Positions 50,496-60,022 of a stretch of 64,000 bases of DNA are shown here, piece by piece; position 1 is the stretch's first letter; every line of letters starts with the position of its first letter. The stretch spans positions 3,038,001-3,102,000 of the forward strand of contig JACKBQ010000001.1 of NCBI GenBank assembly GCA_020634455.1. The letters run 5' to 3'. The DNA comes from Ardenticatenaceae bacterium (GTDB taxonomy: Bacteria > Chloroflexota > Anaerolineae > Promineifilales > Promineifilaceae). Below the pieces are notes generated by a model that was given only the letters and a program-made list of their open reading frames with translations, was not told where the DNA came from and did not search any database. The translations under genes and the position numbers were made by a program.

Positions 50496-53393
50496 TTAAC
50501 CAAGTGCTGCTTTTAAGTGCGGGTCGTTTAAAGTTTTATTTAGCTGAGTTGCTTGCTGTTTAGATTGTTGGCTTTGGCTTGATTCACCCATTTCATGGTA
50601 AAGCTTGAACAGGTAATAGTGGGAATATGCCTGCTCATACAAATCCCCTAATTCGACAAAGATTTGCAGACTACCTCGGAGCAGGAGCAAGGCTTGTGGG
50701 TGATTTTGCTGAGTCTGGTGCAAAATTGCCAACTGCGTTTTGATTAATCCTTCCCAACGCAGACTGCCCAATCGTTGCACATAATTGAGGCATTCATATC
50801 CAAATTCCAAGCCTGCATCAACTTGATTTTGCCGCTTGCATAACACAGTGCGATCAAACAAAACGGCCGCATATTCCCCAATATCTTGCAATTTATTACT
50901 GACATTGGCCGCTTCAATAAGATCATTCTCGGCAGATTGATACTCCCCAAAAAAACCTTTGACTCGCGCCAGATAGCGCAGCCCTTCCACGTAGATCGGC
51001 GAGGGCGGCAACTGCTTTTGGATGGCCACCGACTGCTCCAGAATTTTTTTTGCTGTCGTAAAGTCAGGATTTTGCTTCATGTGGCACAAAGCAATCAAAT
51101 TCAAATTTCGGGCCACGCCCAGGTCATTTTCTTCTTCGGTAAAGATGCGCCGGGATTCTTCAAACAGCGCCAGCGCCTTGTCATCTTGCGCCTTTTCCAT
51201 TTGGATACGGCCGTACCAATACTTAGCCGCCGCCACCCCCAAACTATCTTCCAAACGCAAAAAAAGCTGCAAACCATTTTCTAGATGCGCCCCCGCCGCC
51301 GCATAATCATTCAGCTCCGTTTCGATTTCGCCCAGCCGCAGCAGCATGCGCGCCTGAGCGGGCTGGTCTTGCAAAGCAGTCGCCGCATCCAGCGCCAGTG
51401 CCAATCCTTCGCGCATGTCGCTAAAGCGAATCTGGCGGAACCACGGTTCGTCCAGCGTTTGTACCAGGTCAAGTGCTTGTGGCCATAGCTGGTGGGCGTG
51501 GGATTGGCGAACGGCCGTTAACAAATTCCCCCACTCCGGCTGCAAAGCCGCGTAATTTTCGTGGTTCTCGTGAACAAATTGCTGAAAATGAGCCACAAAC
51601 GCTCGCTCAATTTCGGCCGTGCGATTTGCCAGCTTGTCAGCGGCAAACTGGCGCAGCAGGCTGTGCATCTCGTACCGCTGCGCCTCTGGCTGTTGTTGCA
51701 GCAGCGATTTTTCACACAGGGTATCCAAATCAAACAGGGTGGCCTGGGTGATTTGTTGGGCGGAAACGGCCGTAAAACTCGCCGGAAACACCGAAAGCCC
51801 AGCCAAGACATCTTGCTCCGCCGGTTCCAGCAGCTGCCACGACGCCTCAAACACCGCCCGCACGCTGCGATGGCGCGGGTCCACATCCCGCAGCCGCGTA
51901 CTGAGGAAGTCCAGCGATTGGCCAATCCCAGCAATAATTTGGGCCAGCGACCGCCGTCGCACCCACGCCGCCGCCAGCGAGATGCCCAGCGGCGAGCCAT
52001 CCACCAGTTGGCAAATTTGGCGGATTTGCGGCAGATTTTCGGCCGTCGGCGCAAAATCGGCCCGCGCCATCTGGCCCCGCTCGGCAAACAGTGCCTCTGC
52101 CGTAAGCAGCGGCAAGCCTGCCAGCGTGATCACGGACTCCGCCTGGAAGTTGAGCGGCTCGCGGGAGGTGGCCAAAATGGCGATGTGCGGCGCACGTCGC
52201 AGCCATTCCGGGATGAAAGCGAGATCGTCCAGAGCCACTTCGCTGTTGTCAAAAATGAGCAAGAGCTGCTTGTCGCGCAAAAGCGCCAGCACCTGCTCGC
52301 CGGTAAGCTGCCTCTCATTTTGCGCCAGTCCCAGTGCCTCCCCCACGGCAATTTTGATTTGCTCCGCGCCGCCCGGCACCGCCTCCAGCGAGACGAACCA
52401 GACCCCGTCGGGGAAACTGGTTTGCACCTGCCGCCCCACCTCCAGCGAGAGGCGCGTCTTGCCGATGCCGCCCGTGCCCACCAGGGTGATGAGGCGGAAA
52501 TTGGGGTCTACTAATTTTTGCAGCAGCTGGGTTTGCTCCGCTTCACGGCCAAAAAATGGGCTGGTAGGATGGGGCAGGTTGTGGGGAACGGCCGTTCCCA
52601 AATCCTCCACCAACGTATCCTCAAAAATTTGTTGCCGCAGTTTTTCGGTCTCTTCCTCTGGCTCCACCCCAAGCTCGTCCCACAAAATTTGCTGACATTG
52701 CTCAAACTGGGCCAGCGCAGCCGCCCGGTCGCCGAGGTGGGCGTGGGCGGTCATGATGGCCCGGTGGGCGGCTTCCAGCCACGGTTCCAGTTGGAGCTGG
52801 CGCTGGGCGAGGTTCAGAACGGCCGTCCACTCCCCCAACTGCATCTTTGCCTCCCGTAACTGCGTCAGCGCCGCCAGCGCCTGCTGCTGAATGTGCTCCC
52901 GCTGGTTGGTCAGCCACGCCTGCCACGTCTCGCTGGGGAAATTGAGTCCGGCCAAAAACTCGCCACGAATGAGGGAAACGGCCGTTTCCAACCGCGCCAA
53001 ACAGGTGGGGCAGCCCGCCAACTGCCGGTGCGGATGTGCCGCCACCGCCCCCACGCCCTGTGTAAATTGCACCACATCAACGACGATATCGTCGCCCGTG
53101 CGCAGCGTAATTTGCTTGCGGTCAATTTCCAGGTAGGGGGGCGTGGCGGTGTCGTCGCCAATGAAACTGCGCAGGCGGGTGAGGCGATTGCGCAGGTAGG
53201 TGAGCGCTTCTTTGTCTGGGCGGTCGGGGGAGAGCAAGCCCGCCAATGTGTCACGGCGCTGGGGTTGGCCCTGGTGGGCGGCCAGGGTAGCCAGGAGGGT
53301 TCGTTCAGCATCGGTGCGGAAAACGGCCGTTACCTCCCCCACCGTTACCCGCAGCGCCCCCAGCATCTCAATTCGCAGCTCCACATTAACCAT
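50496..53393 (-). CDS. SARP-STAND-TPR transcriptional regulator
   Basis: 965 aa. Order: OmpR-like winged helix and BTAD (about 1-260), NB-ARC ATPase with LVGTGGIGKTRLSLEVG (about 300) and LLLIFDNSEVALDDL, a winged region (YEMHSLLRQFAADKLA), then TPR helices (about 640-950). AfsR of Streptomyces has this layout. It would activate genes after ATP-driven assembly on a signal. It lies antisense-flanked by the tiny peptide gene. Several copies of the host palindrome occur within, so it is long-resident. The start ATG at 53393 has little Shine-Dalgarno signal. Confidence 0.85.
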   Translation of the reverse strand: MVNVELRIEMLGALRVTVGEVTAVFRTDAERTLLATLAAHQGQPQRRDTLAGLLSPDRPDKEALTYLRNRLTRLRSFIGDDTATPPYLEIDRKQITLRTGDDIVVDVVQFTQGVGAVAAHPHRQLAGCPTCLARLETAVSLIRGEFLAGLNFPSETWQAWLTNQREHIQQQALAALTQLREAKMQLGEWTAVLNLAQRQLQLEPWLEAAHRAIMTAHAHLGDRAAALAQFEQCQQILWDELGVEPEEETEKLRQQIFEDTLVEDLGTAVPHNLPHPTSPFFGREAEQTQLLQKLVDPNFRLITLVGTGGIGKTRLSLEVGRQVQTSFPDGVWFVSLEAVPGGAEQIKIAVGEALGLAQNERQLTGEQVLALLRDKQLLLIFDNSEVALDDLAFIPEWLRRAPHIAILATSREPLNFQAESVITLAGLPLLTAEALFAERGQMARADFAPTAENLPQIRQICQLVDGSPLGISLAAAWVRRRSLAQIIAGIGQSLDFLSTRLRDVDPRHRSVRAVFEASWQLLEPAEQDVLAGLSVFPASFTAVSAQQITQATLFDLDTLCEKSLLQQQPEAQRYEMHSLLRQFAADKLANRTAEIERAFVAHFQQFVHENHENYAALQPEWGNLLTAVRQSHAHQLWPQALDLVQTLDEPWFRQIRFSDMREGLALALDAATALQDQPAQARMLLRLGEIETELNDYAAAGAHLENGLQLFLRLEDSLGVAAAKYWYGRIQMEKAQDDKALALFEESRRIFTEEENDLGVARNLNLIALCHMKQNPDFTTAKKILEQSVAIQKQLPPSPIYVEGLRYLARVKGFFGEYQSAENDLIEAANVSNKLQDIGEYAAVLFDRTVLCKRQNQVDAGLEFGYECLNYVQRLGSLRWEGLIKTQLAILHQTQQNHPQALLLLRGSLQIFVELGDLYEQAYSHYYLFKLYHEMGESSQSQQSKQQATQLNKTLNDPHLKAALG

Positions 53394-53520
53394 TAACCAT
53401 CCACCATTAACAATTAACCATTTGCTTGGGTGCGCTATGGGTGCGCGGTCTTTCTATTGTGTGGTCATCAGAGCGGTTCACCAGGAATCGCCCAAAAGAC
53501 ACAGTAAAGGAGACCAAATC

Positions 53521-53634
53521 ATGAAACGTATCAATAATTGGAAAACCATCGCTCTTGCCGCCATCGTACCCCTGTTCATCGCTTTGCAACCCGCCGTCAC
53601 GTACGCTTGTACCGGTTCGCATTGCGGTGGCTAA
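53521..53634 (+). CDS. Tiny secreted Cys/Gly peptide
   Basis: 37 aa from ATG 53521 with AAAGGAG upstream. MKRINNWKTIALAAIVPLFI gives a clear signal peptide with a positive start and hydrophobic core, cut probably after AVTYA; the mature end would be CTGSHCGG, with two Cys and a terminal Gly-Gly. It lies alone between two SARP-STAND genes that run the other way, and is followed by a hairpin. It could be a signal peptide pheromone or a small modified peptide. No modification enzyme is adjacent. Too short for family assignment. Confidence 0.6.
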   Translation: MKRINNWKTIALAAIVPLFIALQPAVTYACTGSHCGG

Positions 53635-53672
53635 ACAATAAGCTAACCTTTTTTGCGAAAACATTTGTTCAG

Positions 53673-53692
53673 GACCTGTCACTCGACAGGTC
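53673..53692. terminator. Bidirectional terminator
   Basis: A perfect 8-bp stem GACCTGTC/GACAGGTC with an ACTC loop lies between the convergent stops of the tiny peptide gene (53634) and the SARP-STAND gene (53697). T-rich sequence (TCTTTC) follows on the + strand. Confidence 0.7.
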
Positions 53693-53696
53693 TCTT

Positions 53697-56600
53697 TCAC
53701 TTTGAGCTCAGGTCACGGTTTATTGCCTCGATGCGTTTTAGCAAATTCGGACGGCCAATTTTTTTAGCTAACGGTGCAGCTTCAAGACGATACTCTGTTG
53801 CTTTCACAGAATCAATGTCATTAAACAGCTCTGTCAAACCAAGCAAAATCTCACATTCAAGCGATTTTAGATTGCTATTTCGGGTGATTGTTAATGCTTG
53901 ATTATACAATGTTTCGGCTTGCGCTGTTTCGCCCTGTATTTTTTTTATATCAGCGAGTTTGCAGAGTGCTTCAGCAATTGAAGGGACATTTCCAATCGTT
54001 TCCGCTAACTTTAGCCCTGTCTCGAAATTTTGAATGGCTAATTCATTCGCTGCTTGCAAGCGATAATTTTCACCCATATTGATAAAAATATCGCTTTGAC
54101 TAGCCAAACTTCCAGTAGATCTTGCTAATTCAAGCCCAAGCTGCAAGTAATATTGCGCACCAAAGTAATCCCCATGATTAATTAGTAAACTGCTTAGATT
54201 ATTTAACAACATCGCTTCTAAATAACGGTTCTCGTGTTGCTCACAAATTGCCAAAGCTCGTTCCATTGCTTGCTTTGCCGCAGAAAAATTCCCTTGATTC
54301 CGATACACAACACCAATGCTGTTGAGGCTTACGCTTAGATATCTGGCATGATCAGATTCCTGCCAAACAGTACACGCCTCTTCAAGATGGTCATGAGCGG
54401 CATCGTAGCGGCCTTGGATGTCGTGAATGATACCCAGCTGGTGATGGCACCAGCCAATAATCAGGGAAGCATGAAGCGCCTGGCCAATGTCGAGAGCATG
54501 AATGAGCTTTTCTTTGGCTGCATCATATTCCCCCAGTCGCCACAGCGATTCGCCCCACCAGACGTGGCCCATGCCTTCTGCCCAGCGATCACCACACTGT
54601 TCGGCCAGCTTCAGCGTGGTTTGAATTGTCTGCATGGCGGGGCGGTATTGCCCCAGCCGGTTTTGAAAGCGCGTGCGCTCCAGCCCGGCGCGGATGACCA
54701 GGGGCGCGCATTCATCACCCCAATCTGTGGCAGTGCTCATGGTGCTGTGCATGACTGCTTCGCCCTCATGGGCCAGACCGCGCAGCTGAAAGTAAATGGA
54801 AAACGACATGAGCGCGTTTAACAGCAGCTCGCCTTGCTGTGCAGACAGCCCGGTTTGCCAGGCGCGGCGGATGTTGTCGATGTCTGGTTCTAGCAGGTGC
54901 ATGGATTCTTGCGGCCGTTTTTTTTGCAGTGGTTCGGTGTGCTGAGCCAGCAGGGTGAGGTAGTAATGGGCGTGTTTGTGCGGCGTGGGGTCGTTGGCGG
55001 GCCGTTTGGCGGCGGCGTAAGCGCGAATGACCGGGTGCAGGGAGTAACGACCGTTTTCCGGTTGGTAGGTCAGCAGCGATTTGTCGATCAGGTCGGCCAG
55101 CTGGTTGGAGGTGGCGTGGGTGGTTTGGGAAACGGCCGTTTCCGTAAACCCGCCCCGAAAAATGGATATTTGGGCCAACTGCTGCTGCAAGGCTGGCGTC
55201 AGGGTGCGCCAGGACATTTCAAACGCCACCTGCAAGCTGCGGTGGCGCAGCGGCACGTCGCGCAGCGTCGTCTTCAGCGCATCAAACCCTTGGCGCAAGC
55301 TGTCGGCGACGGCCTGGCAGGACGAATGGCGCGTCTGGGCAGCAGCCAGTTCAATCGCTAGCGGATGTCCTTGGACAAGATGGCAGATGTGGCGAACGGC
55401 CGTAAGCTCTGCCGCCGCCAGTTCTCCCCATCGCTGCTGCGCCTGCCGCGCCACAAACAGCGCCACCGCGTCCGACTGCATCGCGTCATTGCCGTTGCTG
55501 GGGTAGCCCAGGCCCGTCAGGGCAATGGCCCACTCCGCCCGCAGCCGCAATGCCTCCCGCGAGGTAACAATAAGCTGCACCTTGTCGCAGCGCTGCACAA
55601 TATCCAGCACAAGCTGAACGCCATCCAGCAGATGCTCAAAGTTGTCCAGAACCAGCAGCATCTGCTTGTGTTGCAGATGGTTTAGCAGTTGCTCAATTGG
55701 TGTAGCGGAGCCAGTCAGGCGCATGTCCAGAATCGTGGCAATTTCTACAGCAATCGCTTCGGCCACATGCGCATCATCTTCGTCAATGTTTTCCAGCTCA
55801 GCCAGCCAGACGCCATCCGGGTACTGGCTCAGGCGATTGTGGGCAATGGTGGTGGCCAAACGCGTTTTGCCCACGCCGCCCTGTCCAGTAATCGTCACCA
55901 GACGGCACCAGGGCTGGTCTAGCCGGGTGTGAATTTCTTCCTGGGCAGCTTTGCGGCCAAAAAATTGGTCGTGAAATGCAGGCAAATTGTGGCGCACGAA
56001 GCTGGTGGGGCGTGGGAAGGAAGCAGGCTTGGGGCGGGCGGCATCAACCAGGGCTTGCATTTCGGCAGGCGGGTCAATGTCTAGTTCAGCTTTTAGCAGG
56101 TTGGCGGCGTGGGTGTAATGGGCTATCGCTTCCCGCACGTTCCCTTTTTCAATCAGCAGCCGAATCAGCAGCGTGTGGGCGGTTTCATTGAGCGGGTCTG
56201 CTTCTAGCCAGCAGCGGGCAACGGCAAGGCTTAATTGTTGGTCTCCTGTAGCGTGCGCGTACTGCCGCAACTTGTCGTAGGCAATCATGACCTGGCTGTG
56301 AATATGGGTGCGGGTGGTGGTGACCCATTCCTCAAACTGCGGGGCGTCGGTCAGGTGAAAATCTGCCAGGAAGGCACCCTGGTAGGTGCTGAGTGCTTTT
56401 TGGACGGCTTGGGCTTTTACGGCCGTATCAATCTCCCCCACCTCAGCCAATGTCTGCAATAAATAAACGGAATCTACCTGCTTTTGGCTTTCTTCGGCCA
56501 GCGCCAACGTTTTGCGGGTGACAACCAGCGCTTCGTCCACCTGCTTGCGCAGGCGAGTGAGGGCGGTGCGTAAATTGGTGAGGGCTTGTTTGGTAGAATG

Positions 56601-56759
56601 TGTGTCCCAGAGGAGTTCGGCCATGAATTCGCGTTGCTGGGTTTGCCCTGTGTGAGCCAGGTAAATAAGTAGGGCCGCCTCTTTTTGGCTGCGAAACTTG
56701 CGCAGAGGAGTCCCGTTTTTTGACAAAACAGTTTGCCCTAGAAATGTAAACGACAGCAT
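53697..56759 (-). CDS. SARP-STAND-TPR transcriptional regulator (second)
   Basis: 1020 aa. Winged helix and BTAD (about 1-255), NB-ARC ATPase with TITGQGGVGKTRLATT (about 300) and MLLVLDNFEHLLDGV, then a long TPR array (about 600-1000) with VSLNSIGVVYRNQGNFSAAK and LLNNLSSLLINHGDYFGA. It follows the same layout as 50496-53393 but is clearly diverged. It may respond to a different signal. The ATG at 56759 has GGAGAACAAC upstream. Host palindromes occur in it. Confidence 0.85.
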   Translation of the reverse strand: MLSFTFLGQTVLSKNGTPLRKFRSQKEAALLIYLAHTGQTQQREFMAELLWDTHSTKQALTNLRTALTRLRKQVDEALVVTRKTLALAEESQKQVDSVYLLQTLAEVGEIDTAVKAQAVQKALSTYQGAFLADFHLTDAPQFEEWVTTTRTHIHSQVMIAYDKLRQYAHATGDQQLSLAVARCWLEADPLNETAHTLLIRLLIEKGNVREAIAHYTHAANLLKAELDIDPPAEMQALVDAARPKPASFPRPTSFVRHNLPAFHDQFFGRKAAQEEIHTRLDQPWCRLVTITGQGGVGKTRLATTIAHNRLSQYPDGVWLAELENIDEDDAHVAEAIAVEIATILDMRLTGSATPIEQLLNHLQHKQMLLVLDNFEHLLDGVQLVLDIVQRCDKVQLIVTSREALRLRAEWAIALTGLGYPSNGNDAMQSDAVALFVARQAQQRWGELAAAELTAVRHICHLVQGHPLAIELAAAQTRHSSCQAVADSLRQGFDALKTTLRDVPLRHRSLQVAFEMSWRTLTPALQQQLAQISIFRGGFTETAVSQTTHATSNQLADLIDKSLLTYQPENGRYSLHPVIRAYAAAKRPANDPTPHKHAHYYLTLLAQHTEPLQKKRPQESMHLLEPDIDNIRRAWQTGLSAQQGELLLNALMSFSIYFQLRGLAHEGEAVMHSTMSTATDWGDECAPLVIRAGLERTRFQNRLGQYRPAMQTIQTTLKLAEQCGDRWAEGMGHVWWGESLWRLGEYDAAKEKLIHALDIGQALHASLIIGWCHHQLGIIHDIQGRYDAAHDHLEEACTVWQESDHARYLSVSLNSIGVVYRNQGNFSAAKQAMERALAICEQHENRYLEAMLLNNLSSLLINHGDYFGAQYYLQLGLELARSTGSLASQSDIFINMGENYRLQAANELAIQNFETGLKLAETIGNVPSIAEALCKLADIKKIQGETAQAETLYNQALTITRNSNLKSLECEILLGLTELFNDIDSVKATEYRLEAAPLAKKIGRPNLLKRIEAINRDLSSK

Positions 56760-56987
56760 TGTTGTTCTCCGAGCGATATGAGGTAAGTATATCGCATTTA
56801 CAGCTCAGTCTTCCATCTGAGGAGGGGTATCATTTTAGTTTACCTGGAAGAGGTAACGATTTATCTTTCGATGCGGGTTTGAATTTTGGGAGATGTGGGG
56901 GTGGAAACGGCCGTTCCTCCAATTGCGTCGCCCCAAAAAACAGTTTACAGATTGACAAGCGTCACGTGACAAAGTACATTTTGCTTT

Positions 56988-57269
56988 ATGATTAAGTCGT
57001 TTGCCGATAAGCTTACCCAAGAACTGTTTGTTACGGGCCAAGCCAGGCGATTTCCTCAGGACGTAGCCAAATGAGCAGCTCGTAAACTGGAGTACGTTCA
57101 TTTAGCAACCAAATTAGATGATCTGAAGGTTCCGCCAGGCAACCGACTGCACGCGCTCAAAGGCGACCGGGAAGGGCAGTATTCAATTTCCATTAATGAC
57201 CAATGGCGCATTTGCTTTCGTTATTTCGACGGCGATGCATACGACGTAGAAGTTTGTGACTATCATTAG
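56988..57269 (+). pseudogene. higB: higB-like toxin broken by an in-frame TGA
   Basis: HigB toxins of the RelE/ParE group cut mRNA on ribosomes. The frame of 94 codons ends in TAG 57267-57269 and has one TGA at 57072-57074 (codon 29), where an Arg (CGA) is expected in VAK-x-AARKLEYVHLATKLDDL. The rest is intact: LKVPPGNRLHALKGDREGQYSISINDQWRICFRY and DVEVCDYH. A CGA to TGA change explains it. The intact higA follows after 14 bp. The product is probably inactive unless read through. Confidence 0.85.
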
Positions 57270-57283
57270 ACGAGGTGCCAACG

Positions 57284-57598
57284 ATGAGTATTCCAAATAC
57301 AGGTGAAATGAAGCGCCGCCCCACACATCCAGGCGAGATGCTGCGCGAGGATTTTTTGCCAGATTATGATCTCACTGTGTCCACATTGGCAAAGGCAATC
57401 GGCGTATCACGACAATCAATCAACGAACTTTTGCGGGAACGGCGGCGGATAAGCCCAGAAATGGCGCTGCGATTGGCGCGGCTGTTTGGCAATTCACCAG
57501 AGTTTTGGCTAAATGCGCAGCGCGCCGTGGACCTTTGGGACGCAGCCCAAGCGATTCAAAAGGATGTGGCCCGCATCCAGCCTTTGGTCCCTGCATAA
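57284..57598 (+). CDS. higA: HigA/VapI-type antitoxin
   Basis: 104 aa from ATG 57284 (GAGGTGCC upstream). The N-terminus has RRPTHPGEMLREDFLPDYDL, typical of HigA. The XRE helix-turn-helix is TVSTLAKAIGVSRQSINELL with ERRRISPEMALRLARLFG. It would bind the promoter of the operon and neutralise HigB. Its toxin partner just upstream is broken, so it is an orphan antitoxin. The frame extends to 57275 but ATG 57284 fits better. Confidence 0.9.
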   Translation: MSIPNTGEMKRRPTHPGEMLREDFLPDYDLTVSTLAKAIGVSRQSINELLRERRRISPEMALRLARLFGNSPEFWLNAQRAVDLWDAAQAIQKDVARIQPLVPA

Positions 57599-57968
57599 TT
57601 CATGCCATAAGGACAACCGTATCCCACCATCCCCATTCAAAAACCAAAATAAAAACCAAGCCAACCAACAGGTTGACGTAGGGGCGATGCAATCGGGTAC
57701 GGCCGTTGCAAAACAAAACACCGTTTCTCCGATTGCGTCGCCCCTAACCTGGCCAACCAATGGGCGACGCGATGGGAGAGGTGGTTGCACGTGTGGCGAG
57801 GGTATCACTCCATCGCATCGCCCCTACCGTGGGTGATTTGTATTTGGATTTTTTGGGAAAGGGTCAATCTTGCTGTGCTTGTGCTAAAATTTGGGGAACA
57901 ACTTCATGAACGAGGCTTGGATCTGCAATGCCAGAAAATCGTGCTAATACAGAGGGAAAAAGATACCG
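57599..57968. repeat. MITE-like repeat spacer
   Basis: A 17-bp inverted repeat with one mismatch (AGGGGCGATGCAATCGG at 57680-57696 and its complement at 57729-57745) flanks one ACGGCCGT. A third similar unit, CATCGCATCGCCCCTAC, is at about 57811, and a related ATTGCGTCGCCCC near 56923. No gene is supported. Confidence 0.65.
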
Positions 57969-58641
57969 GTGGATATATTTGGTGCAGGCGAACTTAGTAA
58001 ATATCTAAATCAGATTCTTAAGACAATTGAACATGAAATTCGGCAGGAGTCAAGAAACCAAATCTTAAACGTTAATGAAGCAGAATACATAAAATACTTG
58101 GTCAATAAGCATTCTCTTGAACCGATTATTTTTTACTGGGAGCAGATTTCTATCTCAGACGAAGAAAAGATGATCCCTGCTGAACGTTTTCCATGGGACT
58201 TTAATGTTTATAAAGGTAAGAAATATCCAAAACAAGTTATAACATATCATGTGCCTTTTTCAGGAACATACCCACTACTCACTCTAACTCCTTCAACATC
58301 AATTGGCTGGACAATTGATGTTGAATCTATACCTCAATCAACAACTCGTTTAGGCTCAATATCATTTGAAATCATTAATTGGAGAAATGATGCAGAAGAG
58401 ATTAAACGAGAAGTTAACAGAGCACTCGAAAATATTCGAAAACAAAGTGAATATTCAGCTAATCAAGTGGCTGGTTTTAATATGAGTCTGGAACAACAAA
58501 TTACAGGGATTTTCCAATCCCGAAAACAACAAATGCTAAAAGAATCCAATTTGCTAGCTAATTTGGGCGTGCCTTTCAAGAAGTCCACAAATGTTCCAGA
58601 AACTTTTGCTGTCCCAACTCGCAAAAAAACCATTCATATTA

Positions 58642-59458
58642 GGTTCTGTTGACATTTGAAGAGATAAGCGAAATCCTCGATAATGATACAATGTCAACTA
58701 TAAAAATCGCCGATGACCAATGGCGGAAAATATATAAGTTCTTAAAAACACATCCCAGGACCTATGCCAACAACCAGGCGGCCACGCGTCGTTTTGTTGA
58801 AGGCGTTCATTGGCTCATGCGCACCGGTGTGCAGTGGCGCGAACTGCCAGAGCGGTATGGCAACTGGAATAGCGTCTACAAACGCTTTTCTCGCTGGGAA
58901 GAGCAAGGCATTTGGGCTGCTTTGCATGACCAGTTTGCTCAAAAGCCTGATATGGAAAGCATTATCGATAACACCGTGATTCGAAGTACATGAAAGTGCA
59001 GCTGGTGGGTCAAAAAAAACGCAAGTAGAAACAAGCCCTCGGTCGTAGTCGCGGTGGTTTCAACGAAAATCCATATTGTTGTTGATGCTTTAGGTAATCC
59101 CCTAAAGTATATCCTCACGGGTGGCCAGCAGCATGATGTGACGCAAGCCCGAGCCTTGTTAGAAGCGTATGCGTTTGACCGGGCCATTGCCGACAAAGGT
59201 TATGATGCTGACGACCTATTGGCCTTTATTGCCGAAAAAGGAGCCGAAGCGGTTATCCCGCCCAAGGCCAATCGCACAGAAGAGCGAGCTTATGACAAGC
59301 ATGTCTACAAAGAGCGTCATTTGGTCGAGTGTTTTATTAACAAAATCAAGTGGTATCGTCGGGTATTCACTCGGTATGAGAAACTAGCCCGACGATACAT
59401 GGCTTTCTTGCACCTGGTGGGTGCTTTTATTTGGCTTCGTTGAAATGTCAACGGAACC
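58642..59458 (+). mobile_element. IS5-family insertion sequence (817 bp)
   Basis: Terminal inverted repeats are 16 bp with one mismatch: GGTTCTGTTGACATTT at 58642 and the complement of AAATGTCAACGGAACC at 59443-59458. A TA target duplication flanks it (58640-58641 and 59459-59460). The size and DDE transposase fit the IS427-like group. Confidence 0.85.
58691..59443 (+). pseudogene. IS5-family transposase, frameshifted
   Basis: The N-terminal part (58691-58993; IADDQWRKIYKFLKTHPRTY, RRFVEGVHWLMRTGVQWREL, NTVIR) and the C-terminal part (59054-59443; STKIHIVVDALGNPLKYIL, AIADKGYDADDLLAF, HLVECFINKIKWYRR) are in different frames. An extra A near 58984 (CGAAGTACATG) ends the first part early; a TAG and a second frame change follow in the A-rich stretch. 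DDE residues are visible (first D in IIDNTVIR, D in IADKGYDAD, E in HLVECF). Programmed frameshifting at the A-run is known for the group, but here at least two changes are needed. Confidence 0.75.
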
Positions 59459-60022
59459 TAGTAAACCAATAACCAATAGTGCTCCTTTTGTACCAGAACC
59501 AACATTGGATTCATCAGTTTATCAAGAAATTTTAAAAATCTGTCACATAACTGGCGTCGAAATGGAACGCCATCCTGCTATTTATAAGGATAAATCGGAA
59601 GAGACTTTACGAGATCATTTTATAATGGTGTTGTCTCCAAATTTTGAGAGCGTAACAGGTGAAACATTTAATCGTAGCGGAAAAACTGATATTTTGATTC
59701 GTCATGAGTTAAAGAATGTATTTGTGGCTGAGTGTAAATTTTGGAAGGGCCAAAAAGCACATCTGAAGACCATTGATCAAATATTAAGTTATTTGACTTG
59801 GCGTGACTCAAAAGCTGCAATTCTTTATTTTGTTCGAAACAAAAATTTAGATCCCGTTTTAAGCGCGATTGAAGACGGAACATCAGAACATCATTGCTTT
59901 GTAAAATACCGGGGAAAAGATACAGAAGGTTGGTTTAGTTACCACTTTCATCTTTCCGAAGATGATTCTAAGGGTGTTGACATAGCAGTACTTTGTTTCC
60001 ATTTTCCATAGTGACAAACAAA

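Larger units (their letters stand above)
57969..60011 (+). pseudogene. PD-(D/E)XK nuclease-like gene split by an IS
   Basis: The 5' part (57969-58641) and 3' part (59461-60011) make one 407-aa frame if the IS and one TA are removed; the join reads KTIHISKPITNSAP. The N-terminal half is of unknown family, with a region that ends in KKTIHI. The C-terminal half has GETFNRSGKTDILIRHE, VFVAECKFWKG, which looks like a PD-(D/E)XK core (Asp, Glu-x-Lys), so a DNA cleavage or defence role is likely. The start is GTG 57969 with a weak upstream site. It is AT-rich and lacks host palindromes, so it seems acquired. The IS breaks it after residue 224. Confidence 0.8.

Noticed and set aside
51561..52514. 317-aa frame on the + strand
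   Set aside because: Antisense to the SARP-STAND gene; composition is Arg/Gln/His-rich with no motif.
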